DNA of 64,000 nucleotides from an uncultured Pseudodesulfovibrio sp. (GTDB taxonomy: Bacteria > Desulfobacterota > Desulfovibrionia > Desulfovibrionales > Desulfovibrionaceae). Each line of letters begins with the position of its first letter. Position 1 is the first letter of the stretch. Shown here piece after piece: positions 42,471-51,581 of the stretch. The translations under genes were made by a program, and so were the position numbers. The stretch lies in the NCBI RefSeq assembly GCF_963677845.1, contig NZ_OY782498.1, positions 1,557,518-1,621,517 on the forward strand, read 5' to 3'. Below the pieces are notes generated by a model that searched no databases, was not told the origin of the DNA, and saw nothing but the letters and a program-made list of their open reading frames with translations.

Positions 42471-43178
42471 ATGAAAGCAATATCCATCGTTGGACCTAAA
42501 AATTCCGGCAAAACAACACTTGGCCTTGAACTGGCTCGTCACTTCAAGGCTTCAGGCCTGACTGTCGCTGCTGCAAAATTCAGCCATCACGGATTTGACT
42601 GGGCTGACACAGACACAACTCAATATGCAGAAATCTGTGACGCTGTAGCTGGTCTCAGCCCCAAGGAAGCATTCGTCAATTGGACCGACCAACGGTTTCT
42701 CCCTGACATCCTCCCCCTCCTGACCGCCGACGTTCTCATTGTCGAAGGAGGTAAATCGCTAGGATATCTTCCACGCATCCTCTGTTTGAATGGCGACCTT
42801 GCTGACGGAACGGATTGGCTCATTCCCGACCTTGCCGTAGCCACTTACGGCGACACGAAACTTGATGGTATCACCGCTTATGACACCATTGATTCTCTCG
42901 CCGAAACCGTACTCGAAAAAGGATTTTTCCTGCCCGGCATGGATTGTAAAACATGTGGCAGGCCTGATTGTCATACTTTGGCTGCCGAAATCGTGGCCGG
43001 GAAGGCAACCACCAAGGCATGTCTCGCCATGCACAACTCCATCGAAGTAGACATAAACGGCTCTGCGGTAGGAATGAAACCTTTTGTCGAAGATATTATT
43101 TCCGCCTCTATCCGAGAAATGATCAGAACGCTCAAGGGATACTCTCCGGGCAAAGCAACAATCAAACTGGACGTTTAA
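42471..43178 (+). CDS. mobB: MobB-like protein of molybdopterin guanine dinucleotide synthesis
   Basis: A 235-residue protein. The N-terminal P-loop GPKNSGKTT is at residues about 7-15, followed by HHGFDWADTD, as in MobB, a GTP-binding helper of MobA in attaching GMP to the pterin. The C-terminal third has a cysteine cluster (CKTCGRPDCHTLAAEIV, then another Cys), which could bind an Fe-S cluster or metal and is not part of the E. coli protein. It lies right after tupC, so it is likely part of the tungsten locus. Confidence 0.87.
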   Translation: MKAISIVGPKNSGKTTLGLELARHFKASGLTVAAAKFSHHGFDWADTDTTQYAEICDAVAGLSPKEAFVNWTDQRFLPDILPLLTADVLIVEGGKSLGYLPRILCLNGDLADGTDWLIPDLAVATYGDTKLDGITAYDTIDSLAETVLEKGFFLPGMDCKTCGRPDCHTLAAEIVAGKATTKACLAMHNSIEVDINGSAVGMKPFVEDIISASIREMIRTLKGYSPGKATIKLDV

Positions 43179-43181
43179 TTC

Positions 43182-43646
43182 ATGCGTATAGTTCTTTTCG
43201 AGCCGGAAATCCCTCCCAATACCGGCAATATCGCTCGATTGTGCGCAGCGACCAAAACACCGTTGCACCTCATTGAACCGTTGGGATTCTCTGTAGACAA
43301 TAAGCACCTCAAACGAGCCGGTCTCGATTACTGGCCCCACGTGGATGTTACTGTACACCCGGATTTCAACGACTTCATGAACCAGATTCAGCCTTCTCGC
43401 CTTGTCATGGCCAGTGCAAAAGCCTCAACACCATACCATCGCTTTGAATTCATGGCAGACGATGCCATTATTCTGGGACCGGAAACTCGTGGGCTCACAC
43501 CCGAATTCATGAACGGACACCCTCGAATTCGTATCCCAATATGGGGAGAAGTCAGAAGTCTAAATCTGTCAACAGCTACGGGCATCCTTCTTTTCGAAGC
43601 ACTGCGGCAAACCGATGGGATCATGGAAGACATATCCATATCTTGA
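43182..43646 (+). CDS. trmL: tRNA (cytidine(34)-2'-O)-methyltransferase TrmL
   Basis: A 154-residue SPOUT methyltransferase with PPNTGNIARLCAAT near the start, GPETRGL, and the knot motif RSLNLSTATGILLFEALRQ. TrmL methylates the wobble base ribose of tRNA-Leu isoacceptors. Normal length. It follows mobB after three bases but its function is unrelated to it. Confidence 0.94.
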   Translation: MRIVLFEPEIPPNTGNIARLCAATKTPLHLIEPLGFSVDNKHLKRAGLDYWPHVDVTVHPDFNDFMNQIQPSRLVMASAKASTPYHRFEFMADDAIILGPETRGLTPEFMNGHPRIRIPIWGEVRSLNLSTATGILLFEALRQTDGIMEDISIS

Positions 43647-43729
43647 ATTTTACATCCACGCCCTGTACTGTGCTTTTGCTAAACAACACACACAACTTTC
43701 AACCCGAACACTTGGGATAGAATATACCT

Positions 43730-44746
43730 ATGAAACTTCTCGTCACAGGCGGCTGCGGCTTCATTGGGACAAACTTTGTCCGACTCATGCTCGCCAAGCA
43801 TCCAGACTGGTCTATCATCAATCTGGACAAGCTTACCTATGCCGGAAACAGACTCAACCTCATGGACCTTGAACAAAATGAAGACCGCTACTCGTTTGTT
43901 CAAGGAGACATCTGTAACCGTGAACTAATCATGGACCTCCTTGCAGACAAATCCATTGATGCCGTTGTCAACTTTGCTGCAGAATCCCACGTGGACCGTT
44001 CCATAAACGATCCGTCTCCTTTTGTGACAACCAATGTGGGTGGGGCACAAAATCTCATGGAATGCGCACGCCAAAGAGATATCGGTCGTTTCGTCCACGT
44101 ATCAACAGATGAGGTTTATGGAACTCTAGGTAAAACCGGTAAGTTTACCGAGACCACACCGCTCGCACCAAACAGTCCGTATTCATCAAGCAAGGCCGGA
44201 GCCGATCTTATGGCCCGTGCATACTTCGAGACCTATGGATTTCCTATTCTGATCACCCGGTGCTCCAATAATTATGGACCATATCAATTCCCGGAGAAAC
44301 TCATTCCGCTCATGTTTCTCAATGCCAAAGCGGACAAATCACTTCCTGTGTATGGCGATGGAATGAATGTCCGCGACTGGATTTATGTTGATGATCATTG
44401 CCTCGGAGTTGAACTGACCCTGACCAAAGGACGCGAAGGACAGGCGTACAACTTCGGAGGAGATGCCGAAGAAGCTAACATCACAGTGGTCAAAACGTTA
44501 TTATCCCTTCTGGGAAAACCAGAATCACTGATCACCTATGTCACAGATAGGCCCGGGCACGACAAACGTTATGCCATGGACTTTTCCCTGGCTCAGCAGG
44601 AACTCGGTTTTGCACCTACACTGAATTTCGCGGACGGTCTAAAACGAACTCTTGATTGGTACGAAGCCAACACGGAATGGCTTAAACAAGTCCAAAACGG
44701 TGAATACCGCACATTCATGGACACATGGTACGAGGAACGGGCCTAA
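43730..44746 (+). CDS. rfbB: dTDP-glucose 4,6-dehydratase RfbB
   Basis: A 338-residue short-chain-dehydrogenase-type enzyme with NAD-binding GGCGFIGTNF, a STDEVYG segment and the catalytic YSSSK. It converts dTDP-glucose into the 4-keto-6-deoxy intermediate of dTDP-rhamnose synthesis. The stop codon shares its last base with the start of rfbD. The rfbA and rfbC genes of the pathway are not in this window. Confidence 0.95.
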   Translation: MKLLVTGGCGFIGTNFVRLMLAKHPDWSIINLDKLTYAGNRLNLMDLEQNEDRYSFVQGDICNRELIMDLLADKSIDAVVNFAAESHVDRSINDPSPFVTTNVGGAQNLMECARQRDIGRFVHVSTDEVYGTLGKTGKFTETTPLAPNSPYSSSKAGADLMARAYFETYGFPILITRCSNNYGPYQFPEKLIPLMFLNAKADKSLPVYGDGMNVRDWIYVDDHCLGVELTLTKGREGQAYNFGGDAEEANITVVKTLLSLLGKPESLITYVTDRPGHDKRYAMDFSLAQQELGFAPTLNFADGLKRTLDWYEANTEWLKQVQNGEYRTFMDTWYEERA

Positions 44747-45627
44747 TGGACATAAAAGGACAGACCATTGCTATTCTCGGTGGAAAGACGGGGCTACTCG
44801 GTCAAGCTTTATGTCATGCCTTTACAGAGGCGGGCGCACGACCAATAGCCCTTTCCAGTAAAGATTGTAATGTTCTTGATCCTCAATCCGTGGAAATTAT
44901 ACTGGACAAAGAAGACCCGGATATTCTCATTAATGCGACGGCTTACACACAGGTAGACCTAGCAGAAGAAGAACAGGATAAGGCTTTTGCTCTCAATGCA
45001 ACCGCCCCTCCTCTTCTGGCAACATTAGCGGCAAGACGATCCATACCTTTTGTCCACTACAGCACAGACTTTGTCTTTAAAGGGGACAAGACCTCACCTT
45101 ATACTGAATATGACGAAACCAGCGCCTTTTCCGTATATGGCATCAGTAAGGCAGATGGCGAGCGAGGACTCCTTAAACTAGGTTATGAGCGCACACTCAT
45201 CATACGAATTTCTTGGTTGTTCGGCCCAGGTAGAATCAACTTTGTCGAAAAAATTCTTGGCTTGTGTGACTCCCACGAGACCCTGACAGTCGTCGAAGAC
45301 CAGTTCGGTTCTCCTTCCTATGCACCGGATATTGCAACCGGCACCATCAAACTGTTGAAAAAAGATGCCACAGGAATCTTCCATCTCTCCAACTCCGGCC
45401 AAACCTCATGGCATGGATTGGCTAGCATGGCCACAACCTTGGCAGGGAAAAAAAATACAATAACGCCCGTACCCTCCAGCGAATACCCAACCAAGGCTGT
45501 TCGTCCACGGTACTCCGTATTAGACATATCCAAATACACACGGACAACCGGCATGACGCCCCGAAGATGGGAAGACGCTTTAAAAGAATATGTTCAGAAT
45601 GAATTAGGCATGCAACCCGAAGCGTAG
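44746..45627 (+). CDS. rfbD: dTDP-4-dehydrorhamnose reductase RfbD
   Basis: A 293-residue reductase with nucleotide-binding GGKTGLLGQAL, HYSTDFVFKG and catalytic YGISK. It performs the last step of dTDP-L-rhamnose synthesis, for lipopolysaccharide or other surface glycans. The ATG at 44746 overlaps the rfbB stop (TAATG), so it is translated with rfbB. The SulP transporter gene is convergent, with only eight bases between. Confidence 0.93.
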   Translation: MDIKGQTIAILGGKTGLLGQALCHAFTEAGARPIALSSKDCNVLDPQSVEIILDKEDPDILINATAYTQVDLAEEEQDKAFALNATAPPLLATLAARRSIPFVHYSTDFVFKGDKTSPYTEYDETSAFSVYGISKADGERGLLKLGYERTLIIRISWLFGPGRINFVEKILGLCDSHETLTVVEDQFGSPSYAPDIATGTIKLLKKDATGIFHLSNSGQTSWHGLASMATTLAGKKNTITPVPSSEYPTKAVRPRYSVLDISKYTRTTGMTPRRWEDALKEYVQNELGMQPEA

Positions 45628-45635
45628 CAGGAAGT

Positions 45636-48359
45636 TTACCGCATCAAATCCCGTACCCGCATATTCGCGTCAATCAAACGTTCCGACAAAAGGTTGATCA
45701 GGAAACGGTTGATAGCGGTCACAAGTCGAGGTGCCCGGCTCTCTATGGCATCAAGTTTTGCCAAAGTCATACGGTACAAGACACAGTTCTCTGCAGCTCG
45801 AATAGTGGCGGAACGCGGTGCCAAAGTATAAATTCCCATTTCGCCAAACACGGCTCCAGGACCGACTTTTTTCAACCGTATTATCTTACCACCTTCCAGC
45901 TCTAACTCAACATCCAGTCGACCTGATTCGACAAAAAACATTGAGTCCGAGATATCCCCTTGTCGAAATACGGCTTCACCAGGTTTTGCCACTTCTCTTT
46001 TGAGAACCTTCATCAAAGCCGGAATATATTTTGTTTCTGGAAATACGGGAGCCAGAAGTTCCGGCAGGTTCAACTGTTTAAGTTCCAGCATATTTTCCGC
46101 ATCAAGCACACGGTTCTCACACCATTCCAATGCGTAATCCAGATTAAGAAAAGACTTGAAAACACCTTCCTGATCACCCACAAGCCCAATTGCTTCTAAA
46201 TGCTCTTCTAGTTCCAAGGGAGCACTGGTTATAATAAGCTCCATATCATACCTAGCGACGAGAAGACGCAACTTTTCAAATCCTATACCGGCAGCCGACG
46301 CAAAACCATTTACCAACTTGAAATCCAAAATAAGGAATTCTACTGGCAACTGATTTCGATCGTCGATTCGAAAATGTATATCCTTAAGCAAGCGCTCCAT
46401 CGATCCTAAAAAAAGGAATCCTTGCAAACGCATGATGTGAATATGATCCCCATACTCCTTCAATGTCCGTTTTTGGAGGGAGGCACGATCAACGTTGCTG
46501 TTGTGATTGGCACCGGACAGGATATTACGAACAACCCCATCCTTGCTAGCCCTACTCACTGTAACCATAAGGGCTAACGCCACACCAAAACCTATTCCCT
46601 CCAACAACCCCAGGCACAATGTCGCCAAAAAGGTCAACCAAAGAAGCCAGATATCTGATCGACCGGTAAAAGCCGTCCGAGTCCGAAACATCCAGTCACG
46701 AATCAAGTCAAGGCCAGCATAGACAAGTAATCCTTCAGGGACAAAACGTGGGATCAAGGGGAGGACAACGTCTGCACAACAAAAACCAACACCACACACC
46801 AAACCGGCTACAATGCCAACAACAGGACCGCGGCCACCCGATGCATAACTGCCACAGCTTCGTCCATACGTAAGAGAAGCGGGCATCCCACCACACAGAC
46901 CGGATATAATATTGGTCAAACCAAGAGCACGATACTCCATATTGAGATCACTTTCCCGGCCCCGCAATATTTCCAATCGAGTTGTTCGGTACATGACGGT
47001 CAAAACGGCCAGTACAACCATGGCACCTATATACAAACTGTTGGCCTTAATGACAGCCCACTGAATATTCTTGAAAAAGAACTCTGAATTCAAAACTTGA
47101 AGAGGATAGACCATCTTCGGCCCTTCAGGAAAGTCAACAGGGGCCGCCAAAACCTTGAGCGCATCAGTTCCTCCCCAAATACCTGCCGCGTACCCTGCCC
47201 CCGATGCCACAAGAATCATGGCCACCAAAAAGAGCGAATGTTTGGTCCGACACAGTGCGAAAAAAAGCACTACTCCAAAAATAAGACTGGGACCAATAGT
47301 TCGAAGCACTCCGCCGGCATCAACCCCATTTACCAAAGAGGTGATGACGGTATATGAGTTACTCCAATCAAGCCCAATGCGACCAATCCAATCAAATGCC
47401 CCCAAAAGCACCATAACACCAACCGCACCAATGACACCGCCGATGATTTGCAATGGGATATATCGAATATATTCACCCAATCGAAATTTCGAAAGAACAA
47501 GCAGACTCACCCCAATAAGCATGGCCGCGAATGCAACACCGGCTAAAAGAGTCGGAAGAACAAGCTCGGCAGACTCCATAGCCATGGTTCGATACATGCT
47601 CCCAACAAATAAAAAAACGACGGCTGTCAATACCGTTTCCGGGCCGACCAGCCCAAAAGGAATTCTCGAAAAAAAGGCGTTAAAAACACTTCCAACAATC
47701 ACACCTGTAAGAGCTGTGCCAATAACATATGGTAAGAAATCATATGTCCCGGCATTGGCTGAAGCGAGCAAGGAAAGAGCATAAACAAAAAACAGCGCCA
47801 AAACACCTGAGACTATCCCGGCATACAGATTGAGAGTAAAAGACCCTCTGAATAATCGCCACTGGTCAGGATCGCGTATAAGATCAAGGCTCTCAGCCCC
47901 ACCATCTTCGCCATCAAATTTTGCATCCCACACTTGCGCTTCTTCAACGTCGGCAAGATCACTGACATCGATATCACTTTCATCAATTTCCAACACATCA
48001 GCCACAGGAATAAAGGGTGTCCCACATTTGGAACACACTCCTTTATGTCCGGCACCCTGTATATGTCCGCACTTGGCACAAACCACATCATCTGGATCAT
48101 CCAAATCCACCTGTACATCTTGTTTGTCGAGATTAATGGACTCTATGGGCGTCCCGTCACTGCCGAGCGACTCCGGGATGCCGGTTGTGACCAGAGATTC
48201 ATCCTCTTCAAACTTCACATCATATGGAATTTCTTCCTCGGGAAGTTGCTCAAGAATAACTACACCATGCCCACAATCAGGACACTTGGCCTTTTTACCG
48301 GTCAATTTGGCCGGAACTTCTCTTTCATAGCCACACGAATCACATTTGAAAATCGCCAC
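45636..48359 (-). CDS. SulP-family anion transporter with zinc ribbons, STAS and cyclic-nucleotide-binding domains
   Basis: A 907-residue multidomain protein. Residues 1-35 form a zinc ribbon (C6, C9, C26, C29), a second CxxC-N-CxxC lies near residues 93-113; both precede the transporter. From about 180 to 590 there are ten or more hydrophobic segments of the SulP family, then a STAS domain (about 625-745). At the C-terminus (about 765-900) is a cyclic-nucleotide-binding domain with the FGEMGIYTLAPRSATIRA cassette, in which the Arg that holds the phosphate is kept. It probably imports sulfate or bicarbonate under control by a cyclic nucleotide. The substrate cannot be told from sequence. Confidence 0.9.
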   Translation of the reverse strand: MAIFKCDSCGYEREVPAKLTGKKAKCPDCGHGVVILEQLPEEEIPYDVKFEEDESLVTTGIPESLGSDGTPIESINLDKQDVQVDLDDPDDVVCAKCGHIQGAGHKGVCSKCGTPFIPVADVLEIDESDIDVSDLADVEEAQVWDAKFDGEDGGAESLDLIRDPDQWRLFRGSFTLNLYAGIVSGVLALFFVYALSLLASANAGTYDFLPYVIGTALTGVIVGSVFNAFFSRIPFGLVGPETVLTAVVFLFVGSMYRTMAMESAELVLPTLLAGVAFAAMLIGVSLLVLSKFRLGEYIRYIPLQIIGGVIGAVGVMVLLGAFDWIGRIGLDWSNSYTVITSLVNGVDAGGVLRTIGPSLIFGVVLFFALCRTKHSLFLVAMILVASGAGYAAGIWGGTDALKVLAAPVDFPEGPKMVYPLQVLNSEFFFKNIQWAVIKANSLYIGAMVVLAVLTVMYRTTRLEILRGRESDLNMEYRALGLTNIISGLCGGMPASLTYGRSCGSYASGGRGPVVGIVAGLVCGVGFCCADVVLPLIPRFVPEGLLVYAGLDLIRDWMFRTRTAFTGRSDIWLLWLTFLATLCLGLLEGIGFGVALALMVTVSRASKDGVVRNILSGANHNSNVDRASLQKRTLKEYGDHIHIMRLQGFLFLGSMERLLKDIHFRIDDRNQLPVEFLILDFKLVNGFASAAGIGFEKLRLLVARYDMELIITSAPLELEEHLEAIGLVGDQEGVFKSFLNLDYALEWCENRVLDAENMLELKQLNLPELLAPVFPETKYIPALMKVLKREVAKPGEAVFRQGDISDSMFFVESGRLDVELELEGGKIIRLKKVGPGAVFGEMGIYTLAPRSATIRAAENCVLYRMTLAKLDAIESRAPRLVTAINRFLINLLSERLIDANMRVRDLMR

Positions 48360-48632
48360 TGTCTACCACCAGAAACCATAAAGATGTACGGTAGGGCCGA
48401 ACCTCTACTCCGATAAGGACATTGTCTCAGTCTTTTAAGTACATACGTGAACCACTGCACGCACGCAAGCTGTGCATTATTTTTTGCCGAAGAACTTTTT
48501 TCAAAAAAGACATCGCAAAGTATAAAGTTCTCCATTTTAGCGTCGATAAGATGTGTACGAGTAAGGTGTAATGTGCACACGGACCGTGCCGACTCACCCG
48601 TTAAAAGCGATTTCCCATGGAAGGGACGCACC

Positions 48633-49535
48633 ATGAAGCCAAACACCATTTCGATAATAATTTCCGATTTGGAAACACACAGCAGTCTCATGCGACTGCT
48701 CCATTCCATTTCTCGACAGTCCACAGGACTTGAAGACATGGAAATCATCGTGATTGGCAACGGCGAACACGCTCCTTCCGATCCATCCTTGTGGCAAGCC
48801 GTCACAGGCATCGATGCAATACGTCTTGAAGAAATGGACGACGCCATCACCCCTTCAGCAGCCAAAAACATTGCAGCGGAGCAGGCTACTGGCGATAAAC
48901 TCTTATTTCTTCAGCCAGACTACCGTCTTGACCCCAAATATATAACTACAGCCCTATCTGTTTTTGACGACCATCCTGAAACGGATATTATGTACTCGGA
49001 CTATATTCGACTTGCTCCGTCTGACAAATCAGGACGGCCCGGTATTGTTCAACTCCCCTCCTTTCGGGAAGGATTACTTCAGGCGAGAGGTTTTCTCGGG
49101 CCAGCAGTCTTGCTGACACGTAAAGCTTGGGAAAGCGTCCAGGGCTTCAGGGAAAACACTGTATATTCCGATTGGGATTTATGGGTACAGACCGCACTGG
49201 CTGGGAATCATTTCTACCATGTTAATTACCCTCTAGCCTCCTGTGAACATCGTAAAACTTCATTCAGAGAACGCGCTGAAGATGGTCGATGCAAAGCCAT
49301 GATCGTCATCAATAACCAAGCTTTTTTTCACAAACATACAGTACGTTGGGCACTCTCTTACCTTCGTGGTGAATCTTGGGCTGAAGCTTATAGTTTCATG
49401 ACCATTCCAGGCCCCATTGATGTTACGCGAATGATGCACGATCACGCAGTAAAGACGATGGGTGTGGATATTATGACCAGAAAAGCTGTTCAACAATTCG
49501 ATCATGCAGTGACTAACACCAAAGTTGCCCTATAA
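48633..49535 (+). CDS. family 2 glycosyltransferase-like protein
   Basis: A 300-residue protein with GT-A fold features: a start like SIIISDLETHSSLMRLLHSI, a DYR segment (LFLQPDYRLDP) and a SDWDLWVQ segment in the acceptor half. It should transfer a sugar to a surface glycan; the donor and acceptor are unknown. The ATG at 48633 has GGAAGGG upstream; the 62 codons before it have no family features. The 273-base gap before the gene shows no other gene and presumably contains its promoter and that of the SulP gene. Confidence 0.85.
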   Translation: MKPNTISIIISDLETHSSLMRLLHSISRQSTGLEDMEIIVIGNGEHAPSDPSLWQAVTGIDAIRLEEMDDAITPSAAKNIAAEQATGDKLLFLQPDYRLDPKYITTALSVFDDHPETDIMYSDYIRLAPSDKSGRPGIVQLPSFREGLLQARGFLGPAVLLTRKAWESVQGFRENTVYSDWDLWVQTALAGNHFYHVNYPLASCEHRKTSFRERAEDGRCKAMIVINNQAFFHKHTVRWALSYLRGESWAEAYSFMTIPGPIDVTRMMHDHAVKTMGVDIMTRKAVQQFDHAVTNTKVAL

Positions 49536-49536
49536 A

Positions 49537-49566
49537 AAAAGGCCGCCCGAAATCGGACGGCCTTTT
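49537..49566. terminator. bidirectional terminator between the glycosyltransferase and the aminotransferase gene
   Basis: A stem AAAAGGCCG (49537-49545) pairs with CGGCCTTTT (49558-49566), with a CCGA/TCGG inner stem. It has an A-run upstream and a T-run downstream, and lies between two convergent genes. Confidence 0.85.
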
Positions 49567-49586
49567 CATGTTTCTTCATTCAATCT

Positions 49587-50528
49587 CTACAACTGTATTC
49601 CACACTCCACCAAATCCAACTTGAGCAATTCTCGAAGTCGCTTTGCGACAGGACCAGGCTTAACATCATGAATAGGCTTGTCGTTATACCGAACAACCGG
49701 GATTGCATCACCAGTCGTCCCGACAATAATGACCTCTTTGGCCATCAGTATCTCTTCTTCACGAATTCCCCGGAAGATGACAGAGATATCATCCTTAATG
49801 AGATCAACGGCTCGTAACATCGTCGTACCGGGCAAGGCATTCGTGAACTCAGGGATAATCAATTTACCATCTTCATTGACGATACAAACATTTTCAACAG
49901 CCCCTTCGGCCAGAAAACCTTCATCGTCGTAACAAAACGGATAATCGTACCCTTTCTCAGTAGCCTCACGCTTCATCAAAACATTGGGCAAATAATCAAT
50001 TGATTTGATGGTTGCCAAATAAGACTGCTTGGCCGGAACCGATGTCTTGAAGGCAGTCACACCATTCTCATAGGCCGACTCTGGCTTGATGTAGAGATCA
50101 TAAGCCACCACGTAAAGGCTCGTTTCAGGGCACTCAGCCGGATCTACACCGAAGCCCCCCGGTCCACGTCCGATCATCACCCGTGCCATTCCGGTCCCTC
50201 GACCTCCAGCGCGGCAAACTTCCACGACCAAGTCGCTAATTTGTTCCCAAGAGCACGGAGGCTCCATGAAGATTGATTCACAAGAACGCTTCATGCGTTC
50301 CATGTGCGCATCAAGCTGATACAGCTTGCCGCCAACAAACTTCATAACCTCAAAAATACCATCACCACGATGCACCAAGTGGTCATCCCATGGCATGAGC
50401 ATTACTTCAGGATTCAGGCAAATCATGCCTACGCTATGATCATAAAAGGCGTGAACCTTACCACTGACGGGCCGATCAACGGCTGTCAGGGCATCAATAT
50501 AACCTTTGGAATCAGTGACTTTTACCAC
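49587..50528 (-). CDS. class IV aminotransferase (branched-chain type)
   Basis: A 313-residue PLP enzyme of fold type IV. The PLP Lys is expected in ATIKSIDYLPNVLMKREA, the GAVENVCIV segment and the TTGDAIPVV segment fit branched-chain aminotransferases; D-amino-acid or aminodeoxychorismate lyases are also in the family. The start is GTG at 50528 with AAGGA upstream. It lies 12 bases downstream of asd in the same direction. I use ilvE-like and do not name the gene because substrate specificity is unclear. Confidence 0.85.
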   Translation of the reverse strand: MVKVTDSKGYIDALTAVDRPVSGKVHAFYDHSVGMICLNPEVMLMPWDDHLVHRGDGIFEVMKFVGGKLYQLDAHMERMKRSCESIFMEPPCSWEQISDLVVEVCRAGGRGTGMARVMIGRGPGGFGVDPAECPETSLYVVAYDLYIKPESAYENGVTAFKTSVPAKQSYLATIKSIDYLPNVLMKREATEKGYDYPFCYDDEGFLAEGAVENVCIVNEDGKLIIPEFTNALPGTTMLRAVDLIKDDISVIFRGIREEEILMAKEVIIVGTTGDAIPVVRYNDKPIHDVKPGPVAKRLRELLKLDLVECGIQL

Positions 50529-50540
50529 AACAAAATCCTT

Positions 50541-51566
50541 TTAGGGTACGCGCACCAGATCACGTTCAATCAATGTCTCAGCAATCTGGACAGTGTTCAA
50601 TGCGGCACCCTTACGAATGTTGTCAGAAACAACCCACATATTGATGCCATTCTCAATGGTCTCATCCTCACGGATACGGCCGACATACGTCGCATCGTCA
50701 CCCGCTGCATTGACAGGCATGGGGTAGGCGTTCTTCTCTGGATAATCTTCAATAACGATACCAGGGGCTTTTGCCAACAACGCACGGACATCATCCGCGC
50801 TCAGTTTTTCCTCGGTTTCGATATTCACAGCTTCGGAGTGACCATAAAAAACAGGGACACGCACACAGGTGGCAGTCACCTTAATGGTCGGATCGCCCAT
50901 AATCTTAACAGTCTCATGGACCATTTTCATTTCTTCTTTAGTATATCCGTTGTCCATAAAGACATCGATATGTGGCAGGCAGTTGAAGGCAATCTGATGC
51001 GGATATACATCTGCAACAACAGGCTGACCAGACAGAAGTCGACGCACCTGATTTTCCAGTTCTTCAATAGCCTTCTGGCCTGTACCGGACACAGCTTGAT
51101 ATGTGGAAACAACGACACGCTTAATCCGCGCTTCATCGTGAATAGGCTTGAGAGCAACCATCATCTGAATAGTCGAACAATTGGGGTTGGCAATAATTCC
51201 CTTATGCCAATCAAGATCCTGCGGATTCACTTCGGGAACCACTAAAGGACACTCGTCGTCCATACGCCAGGCAGCAGAATTATCCACCACTACACAGCCG
51301 GCTTTGGCTGCAATGGGAGCGAATTTCTTACTGGTCGCGCCACCGGCGGAAAAGAGTGCCAGATCGACGCCGTCAAAAGAATCTTCGGTTAATTCTACAA
51401 CAGACAATTCCTCACCCTTGCAGGTCACTTTCTTGCCAACACTTCTCGACGAAGCCATGGGGATGACCTTGCTATATGGGAAATCACGCTGTTCCAACAC
51501 CTGTAACATTTCCTGACCGACTGCGCCCGTTGCGCCGCATACGGCCACTACCAGATTCTTATTCAT
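50541..51566 (-). CDS. asd: aspartate-semialdehyde dehydrogenase
   Basis: A 341-residue NADP-dependent enzyme with GATGAVGQEM at the N-terminus and the catalytic Cys in ANPNCSTIQ. It makes aspartate semialdehyde for Lys, Thr, Met and diaminopimelate synthesis. It is between metF (15 bases upstream) and the aminotransferase gene. Length and motifs are normal. Confidence 0.97.
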   Translation of the reverse strand: MNKNLVVAVCGATGAVGQEMLQVLEQRDFPYSKVIPMASSRSVGKKVTCKGEELSVVELTEDSFDGVDLALFSAGGATSKKFAPIAAKAGCVVVDNSAAWRMDDECPLVVPEVNPQDLDWHKGIIANPNCSTIQMMVALKPIHDEARIKRVVVSTYQAVSGTGQKAIEELENQVRRLLSGQPVVADVYPHQIAFNCLPHIDVFMDNGYTKEEMKMVHETVKIMGDPTIKVTATCVRVPVFYGHSEAVNIETEEKLSADDVRALLAKAPGIVIEDYPEKNAYPMPVNAAGDDATYVGRIREDETIENGINMWVVSDNIRKGAALNTVQIAETLIERDLVRVP

Positions 51567-51581
51567 ACTCTACTCCCAACT

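Noticed and set aside
50304-51245. A 313-codon plus-strand frame opposite asd and the aminotransferase
   Set aside because: It lies entirely across two well-identified genes on the other strand and has no domain features.
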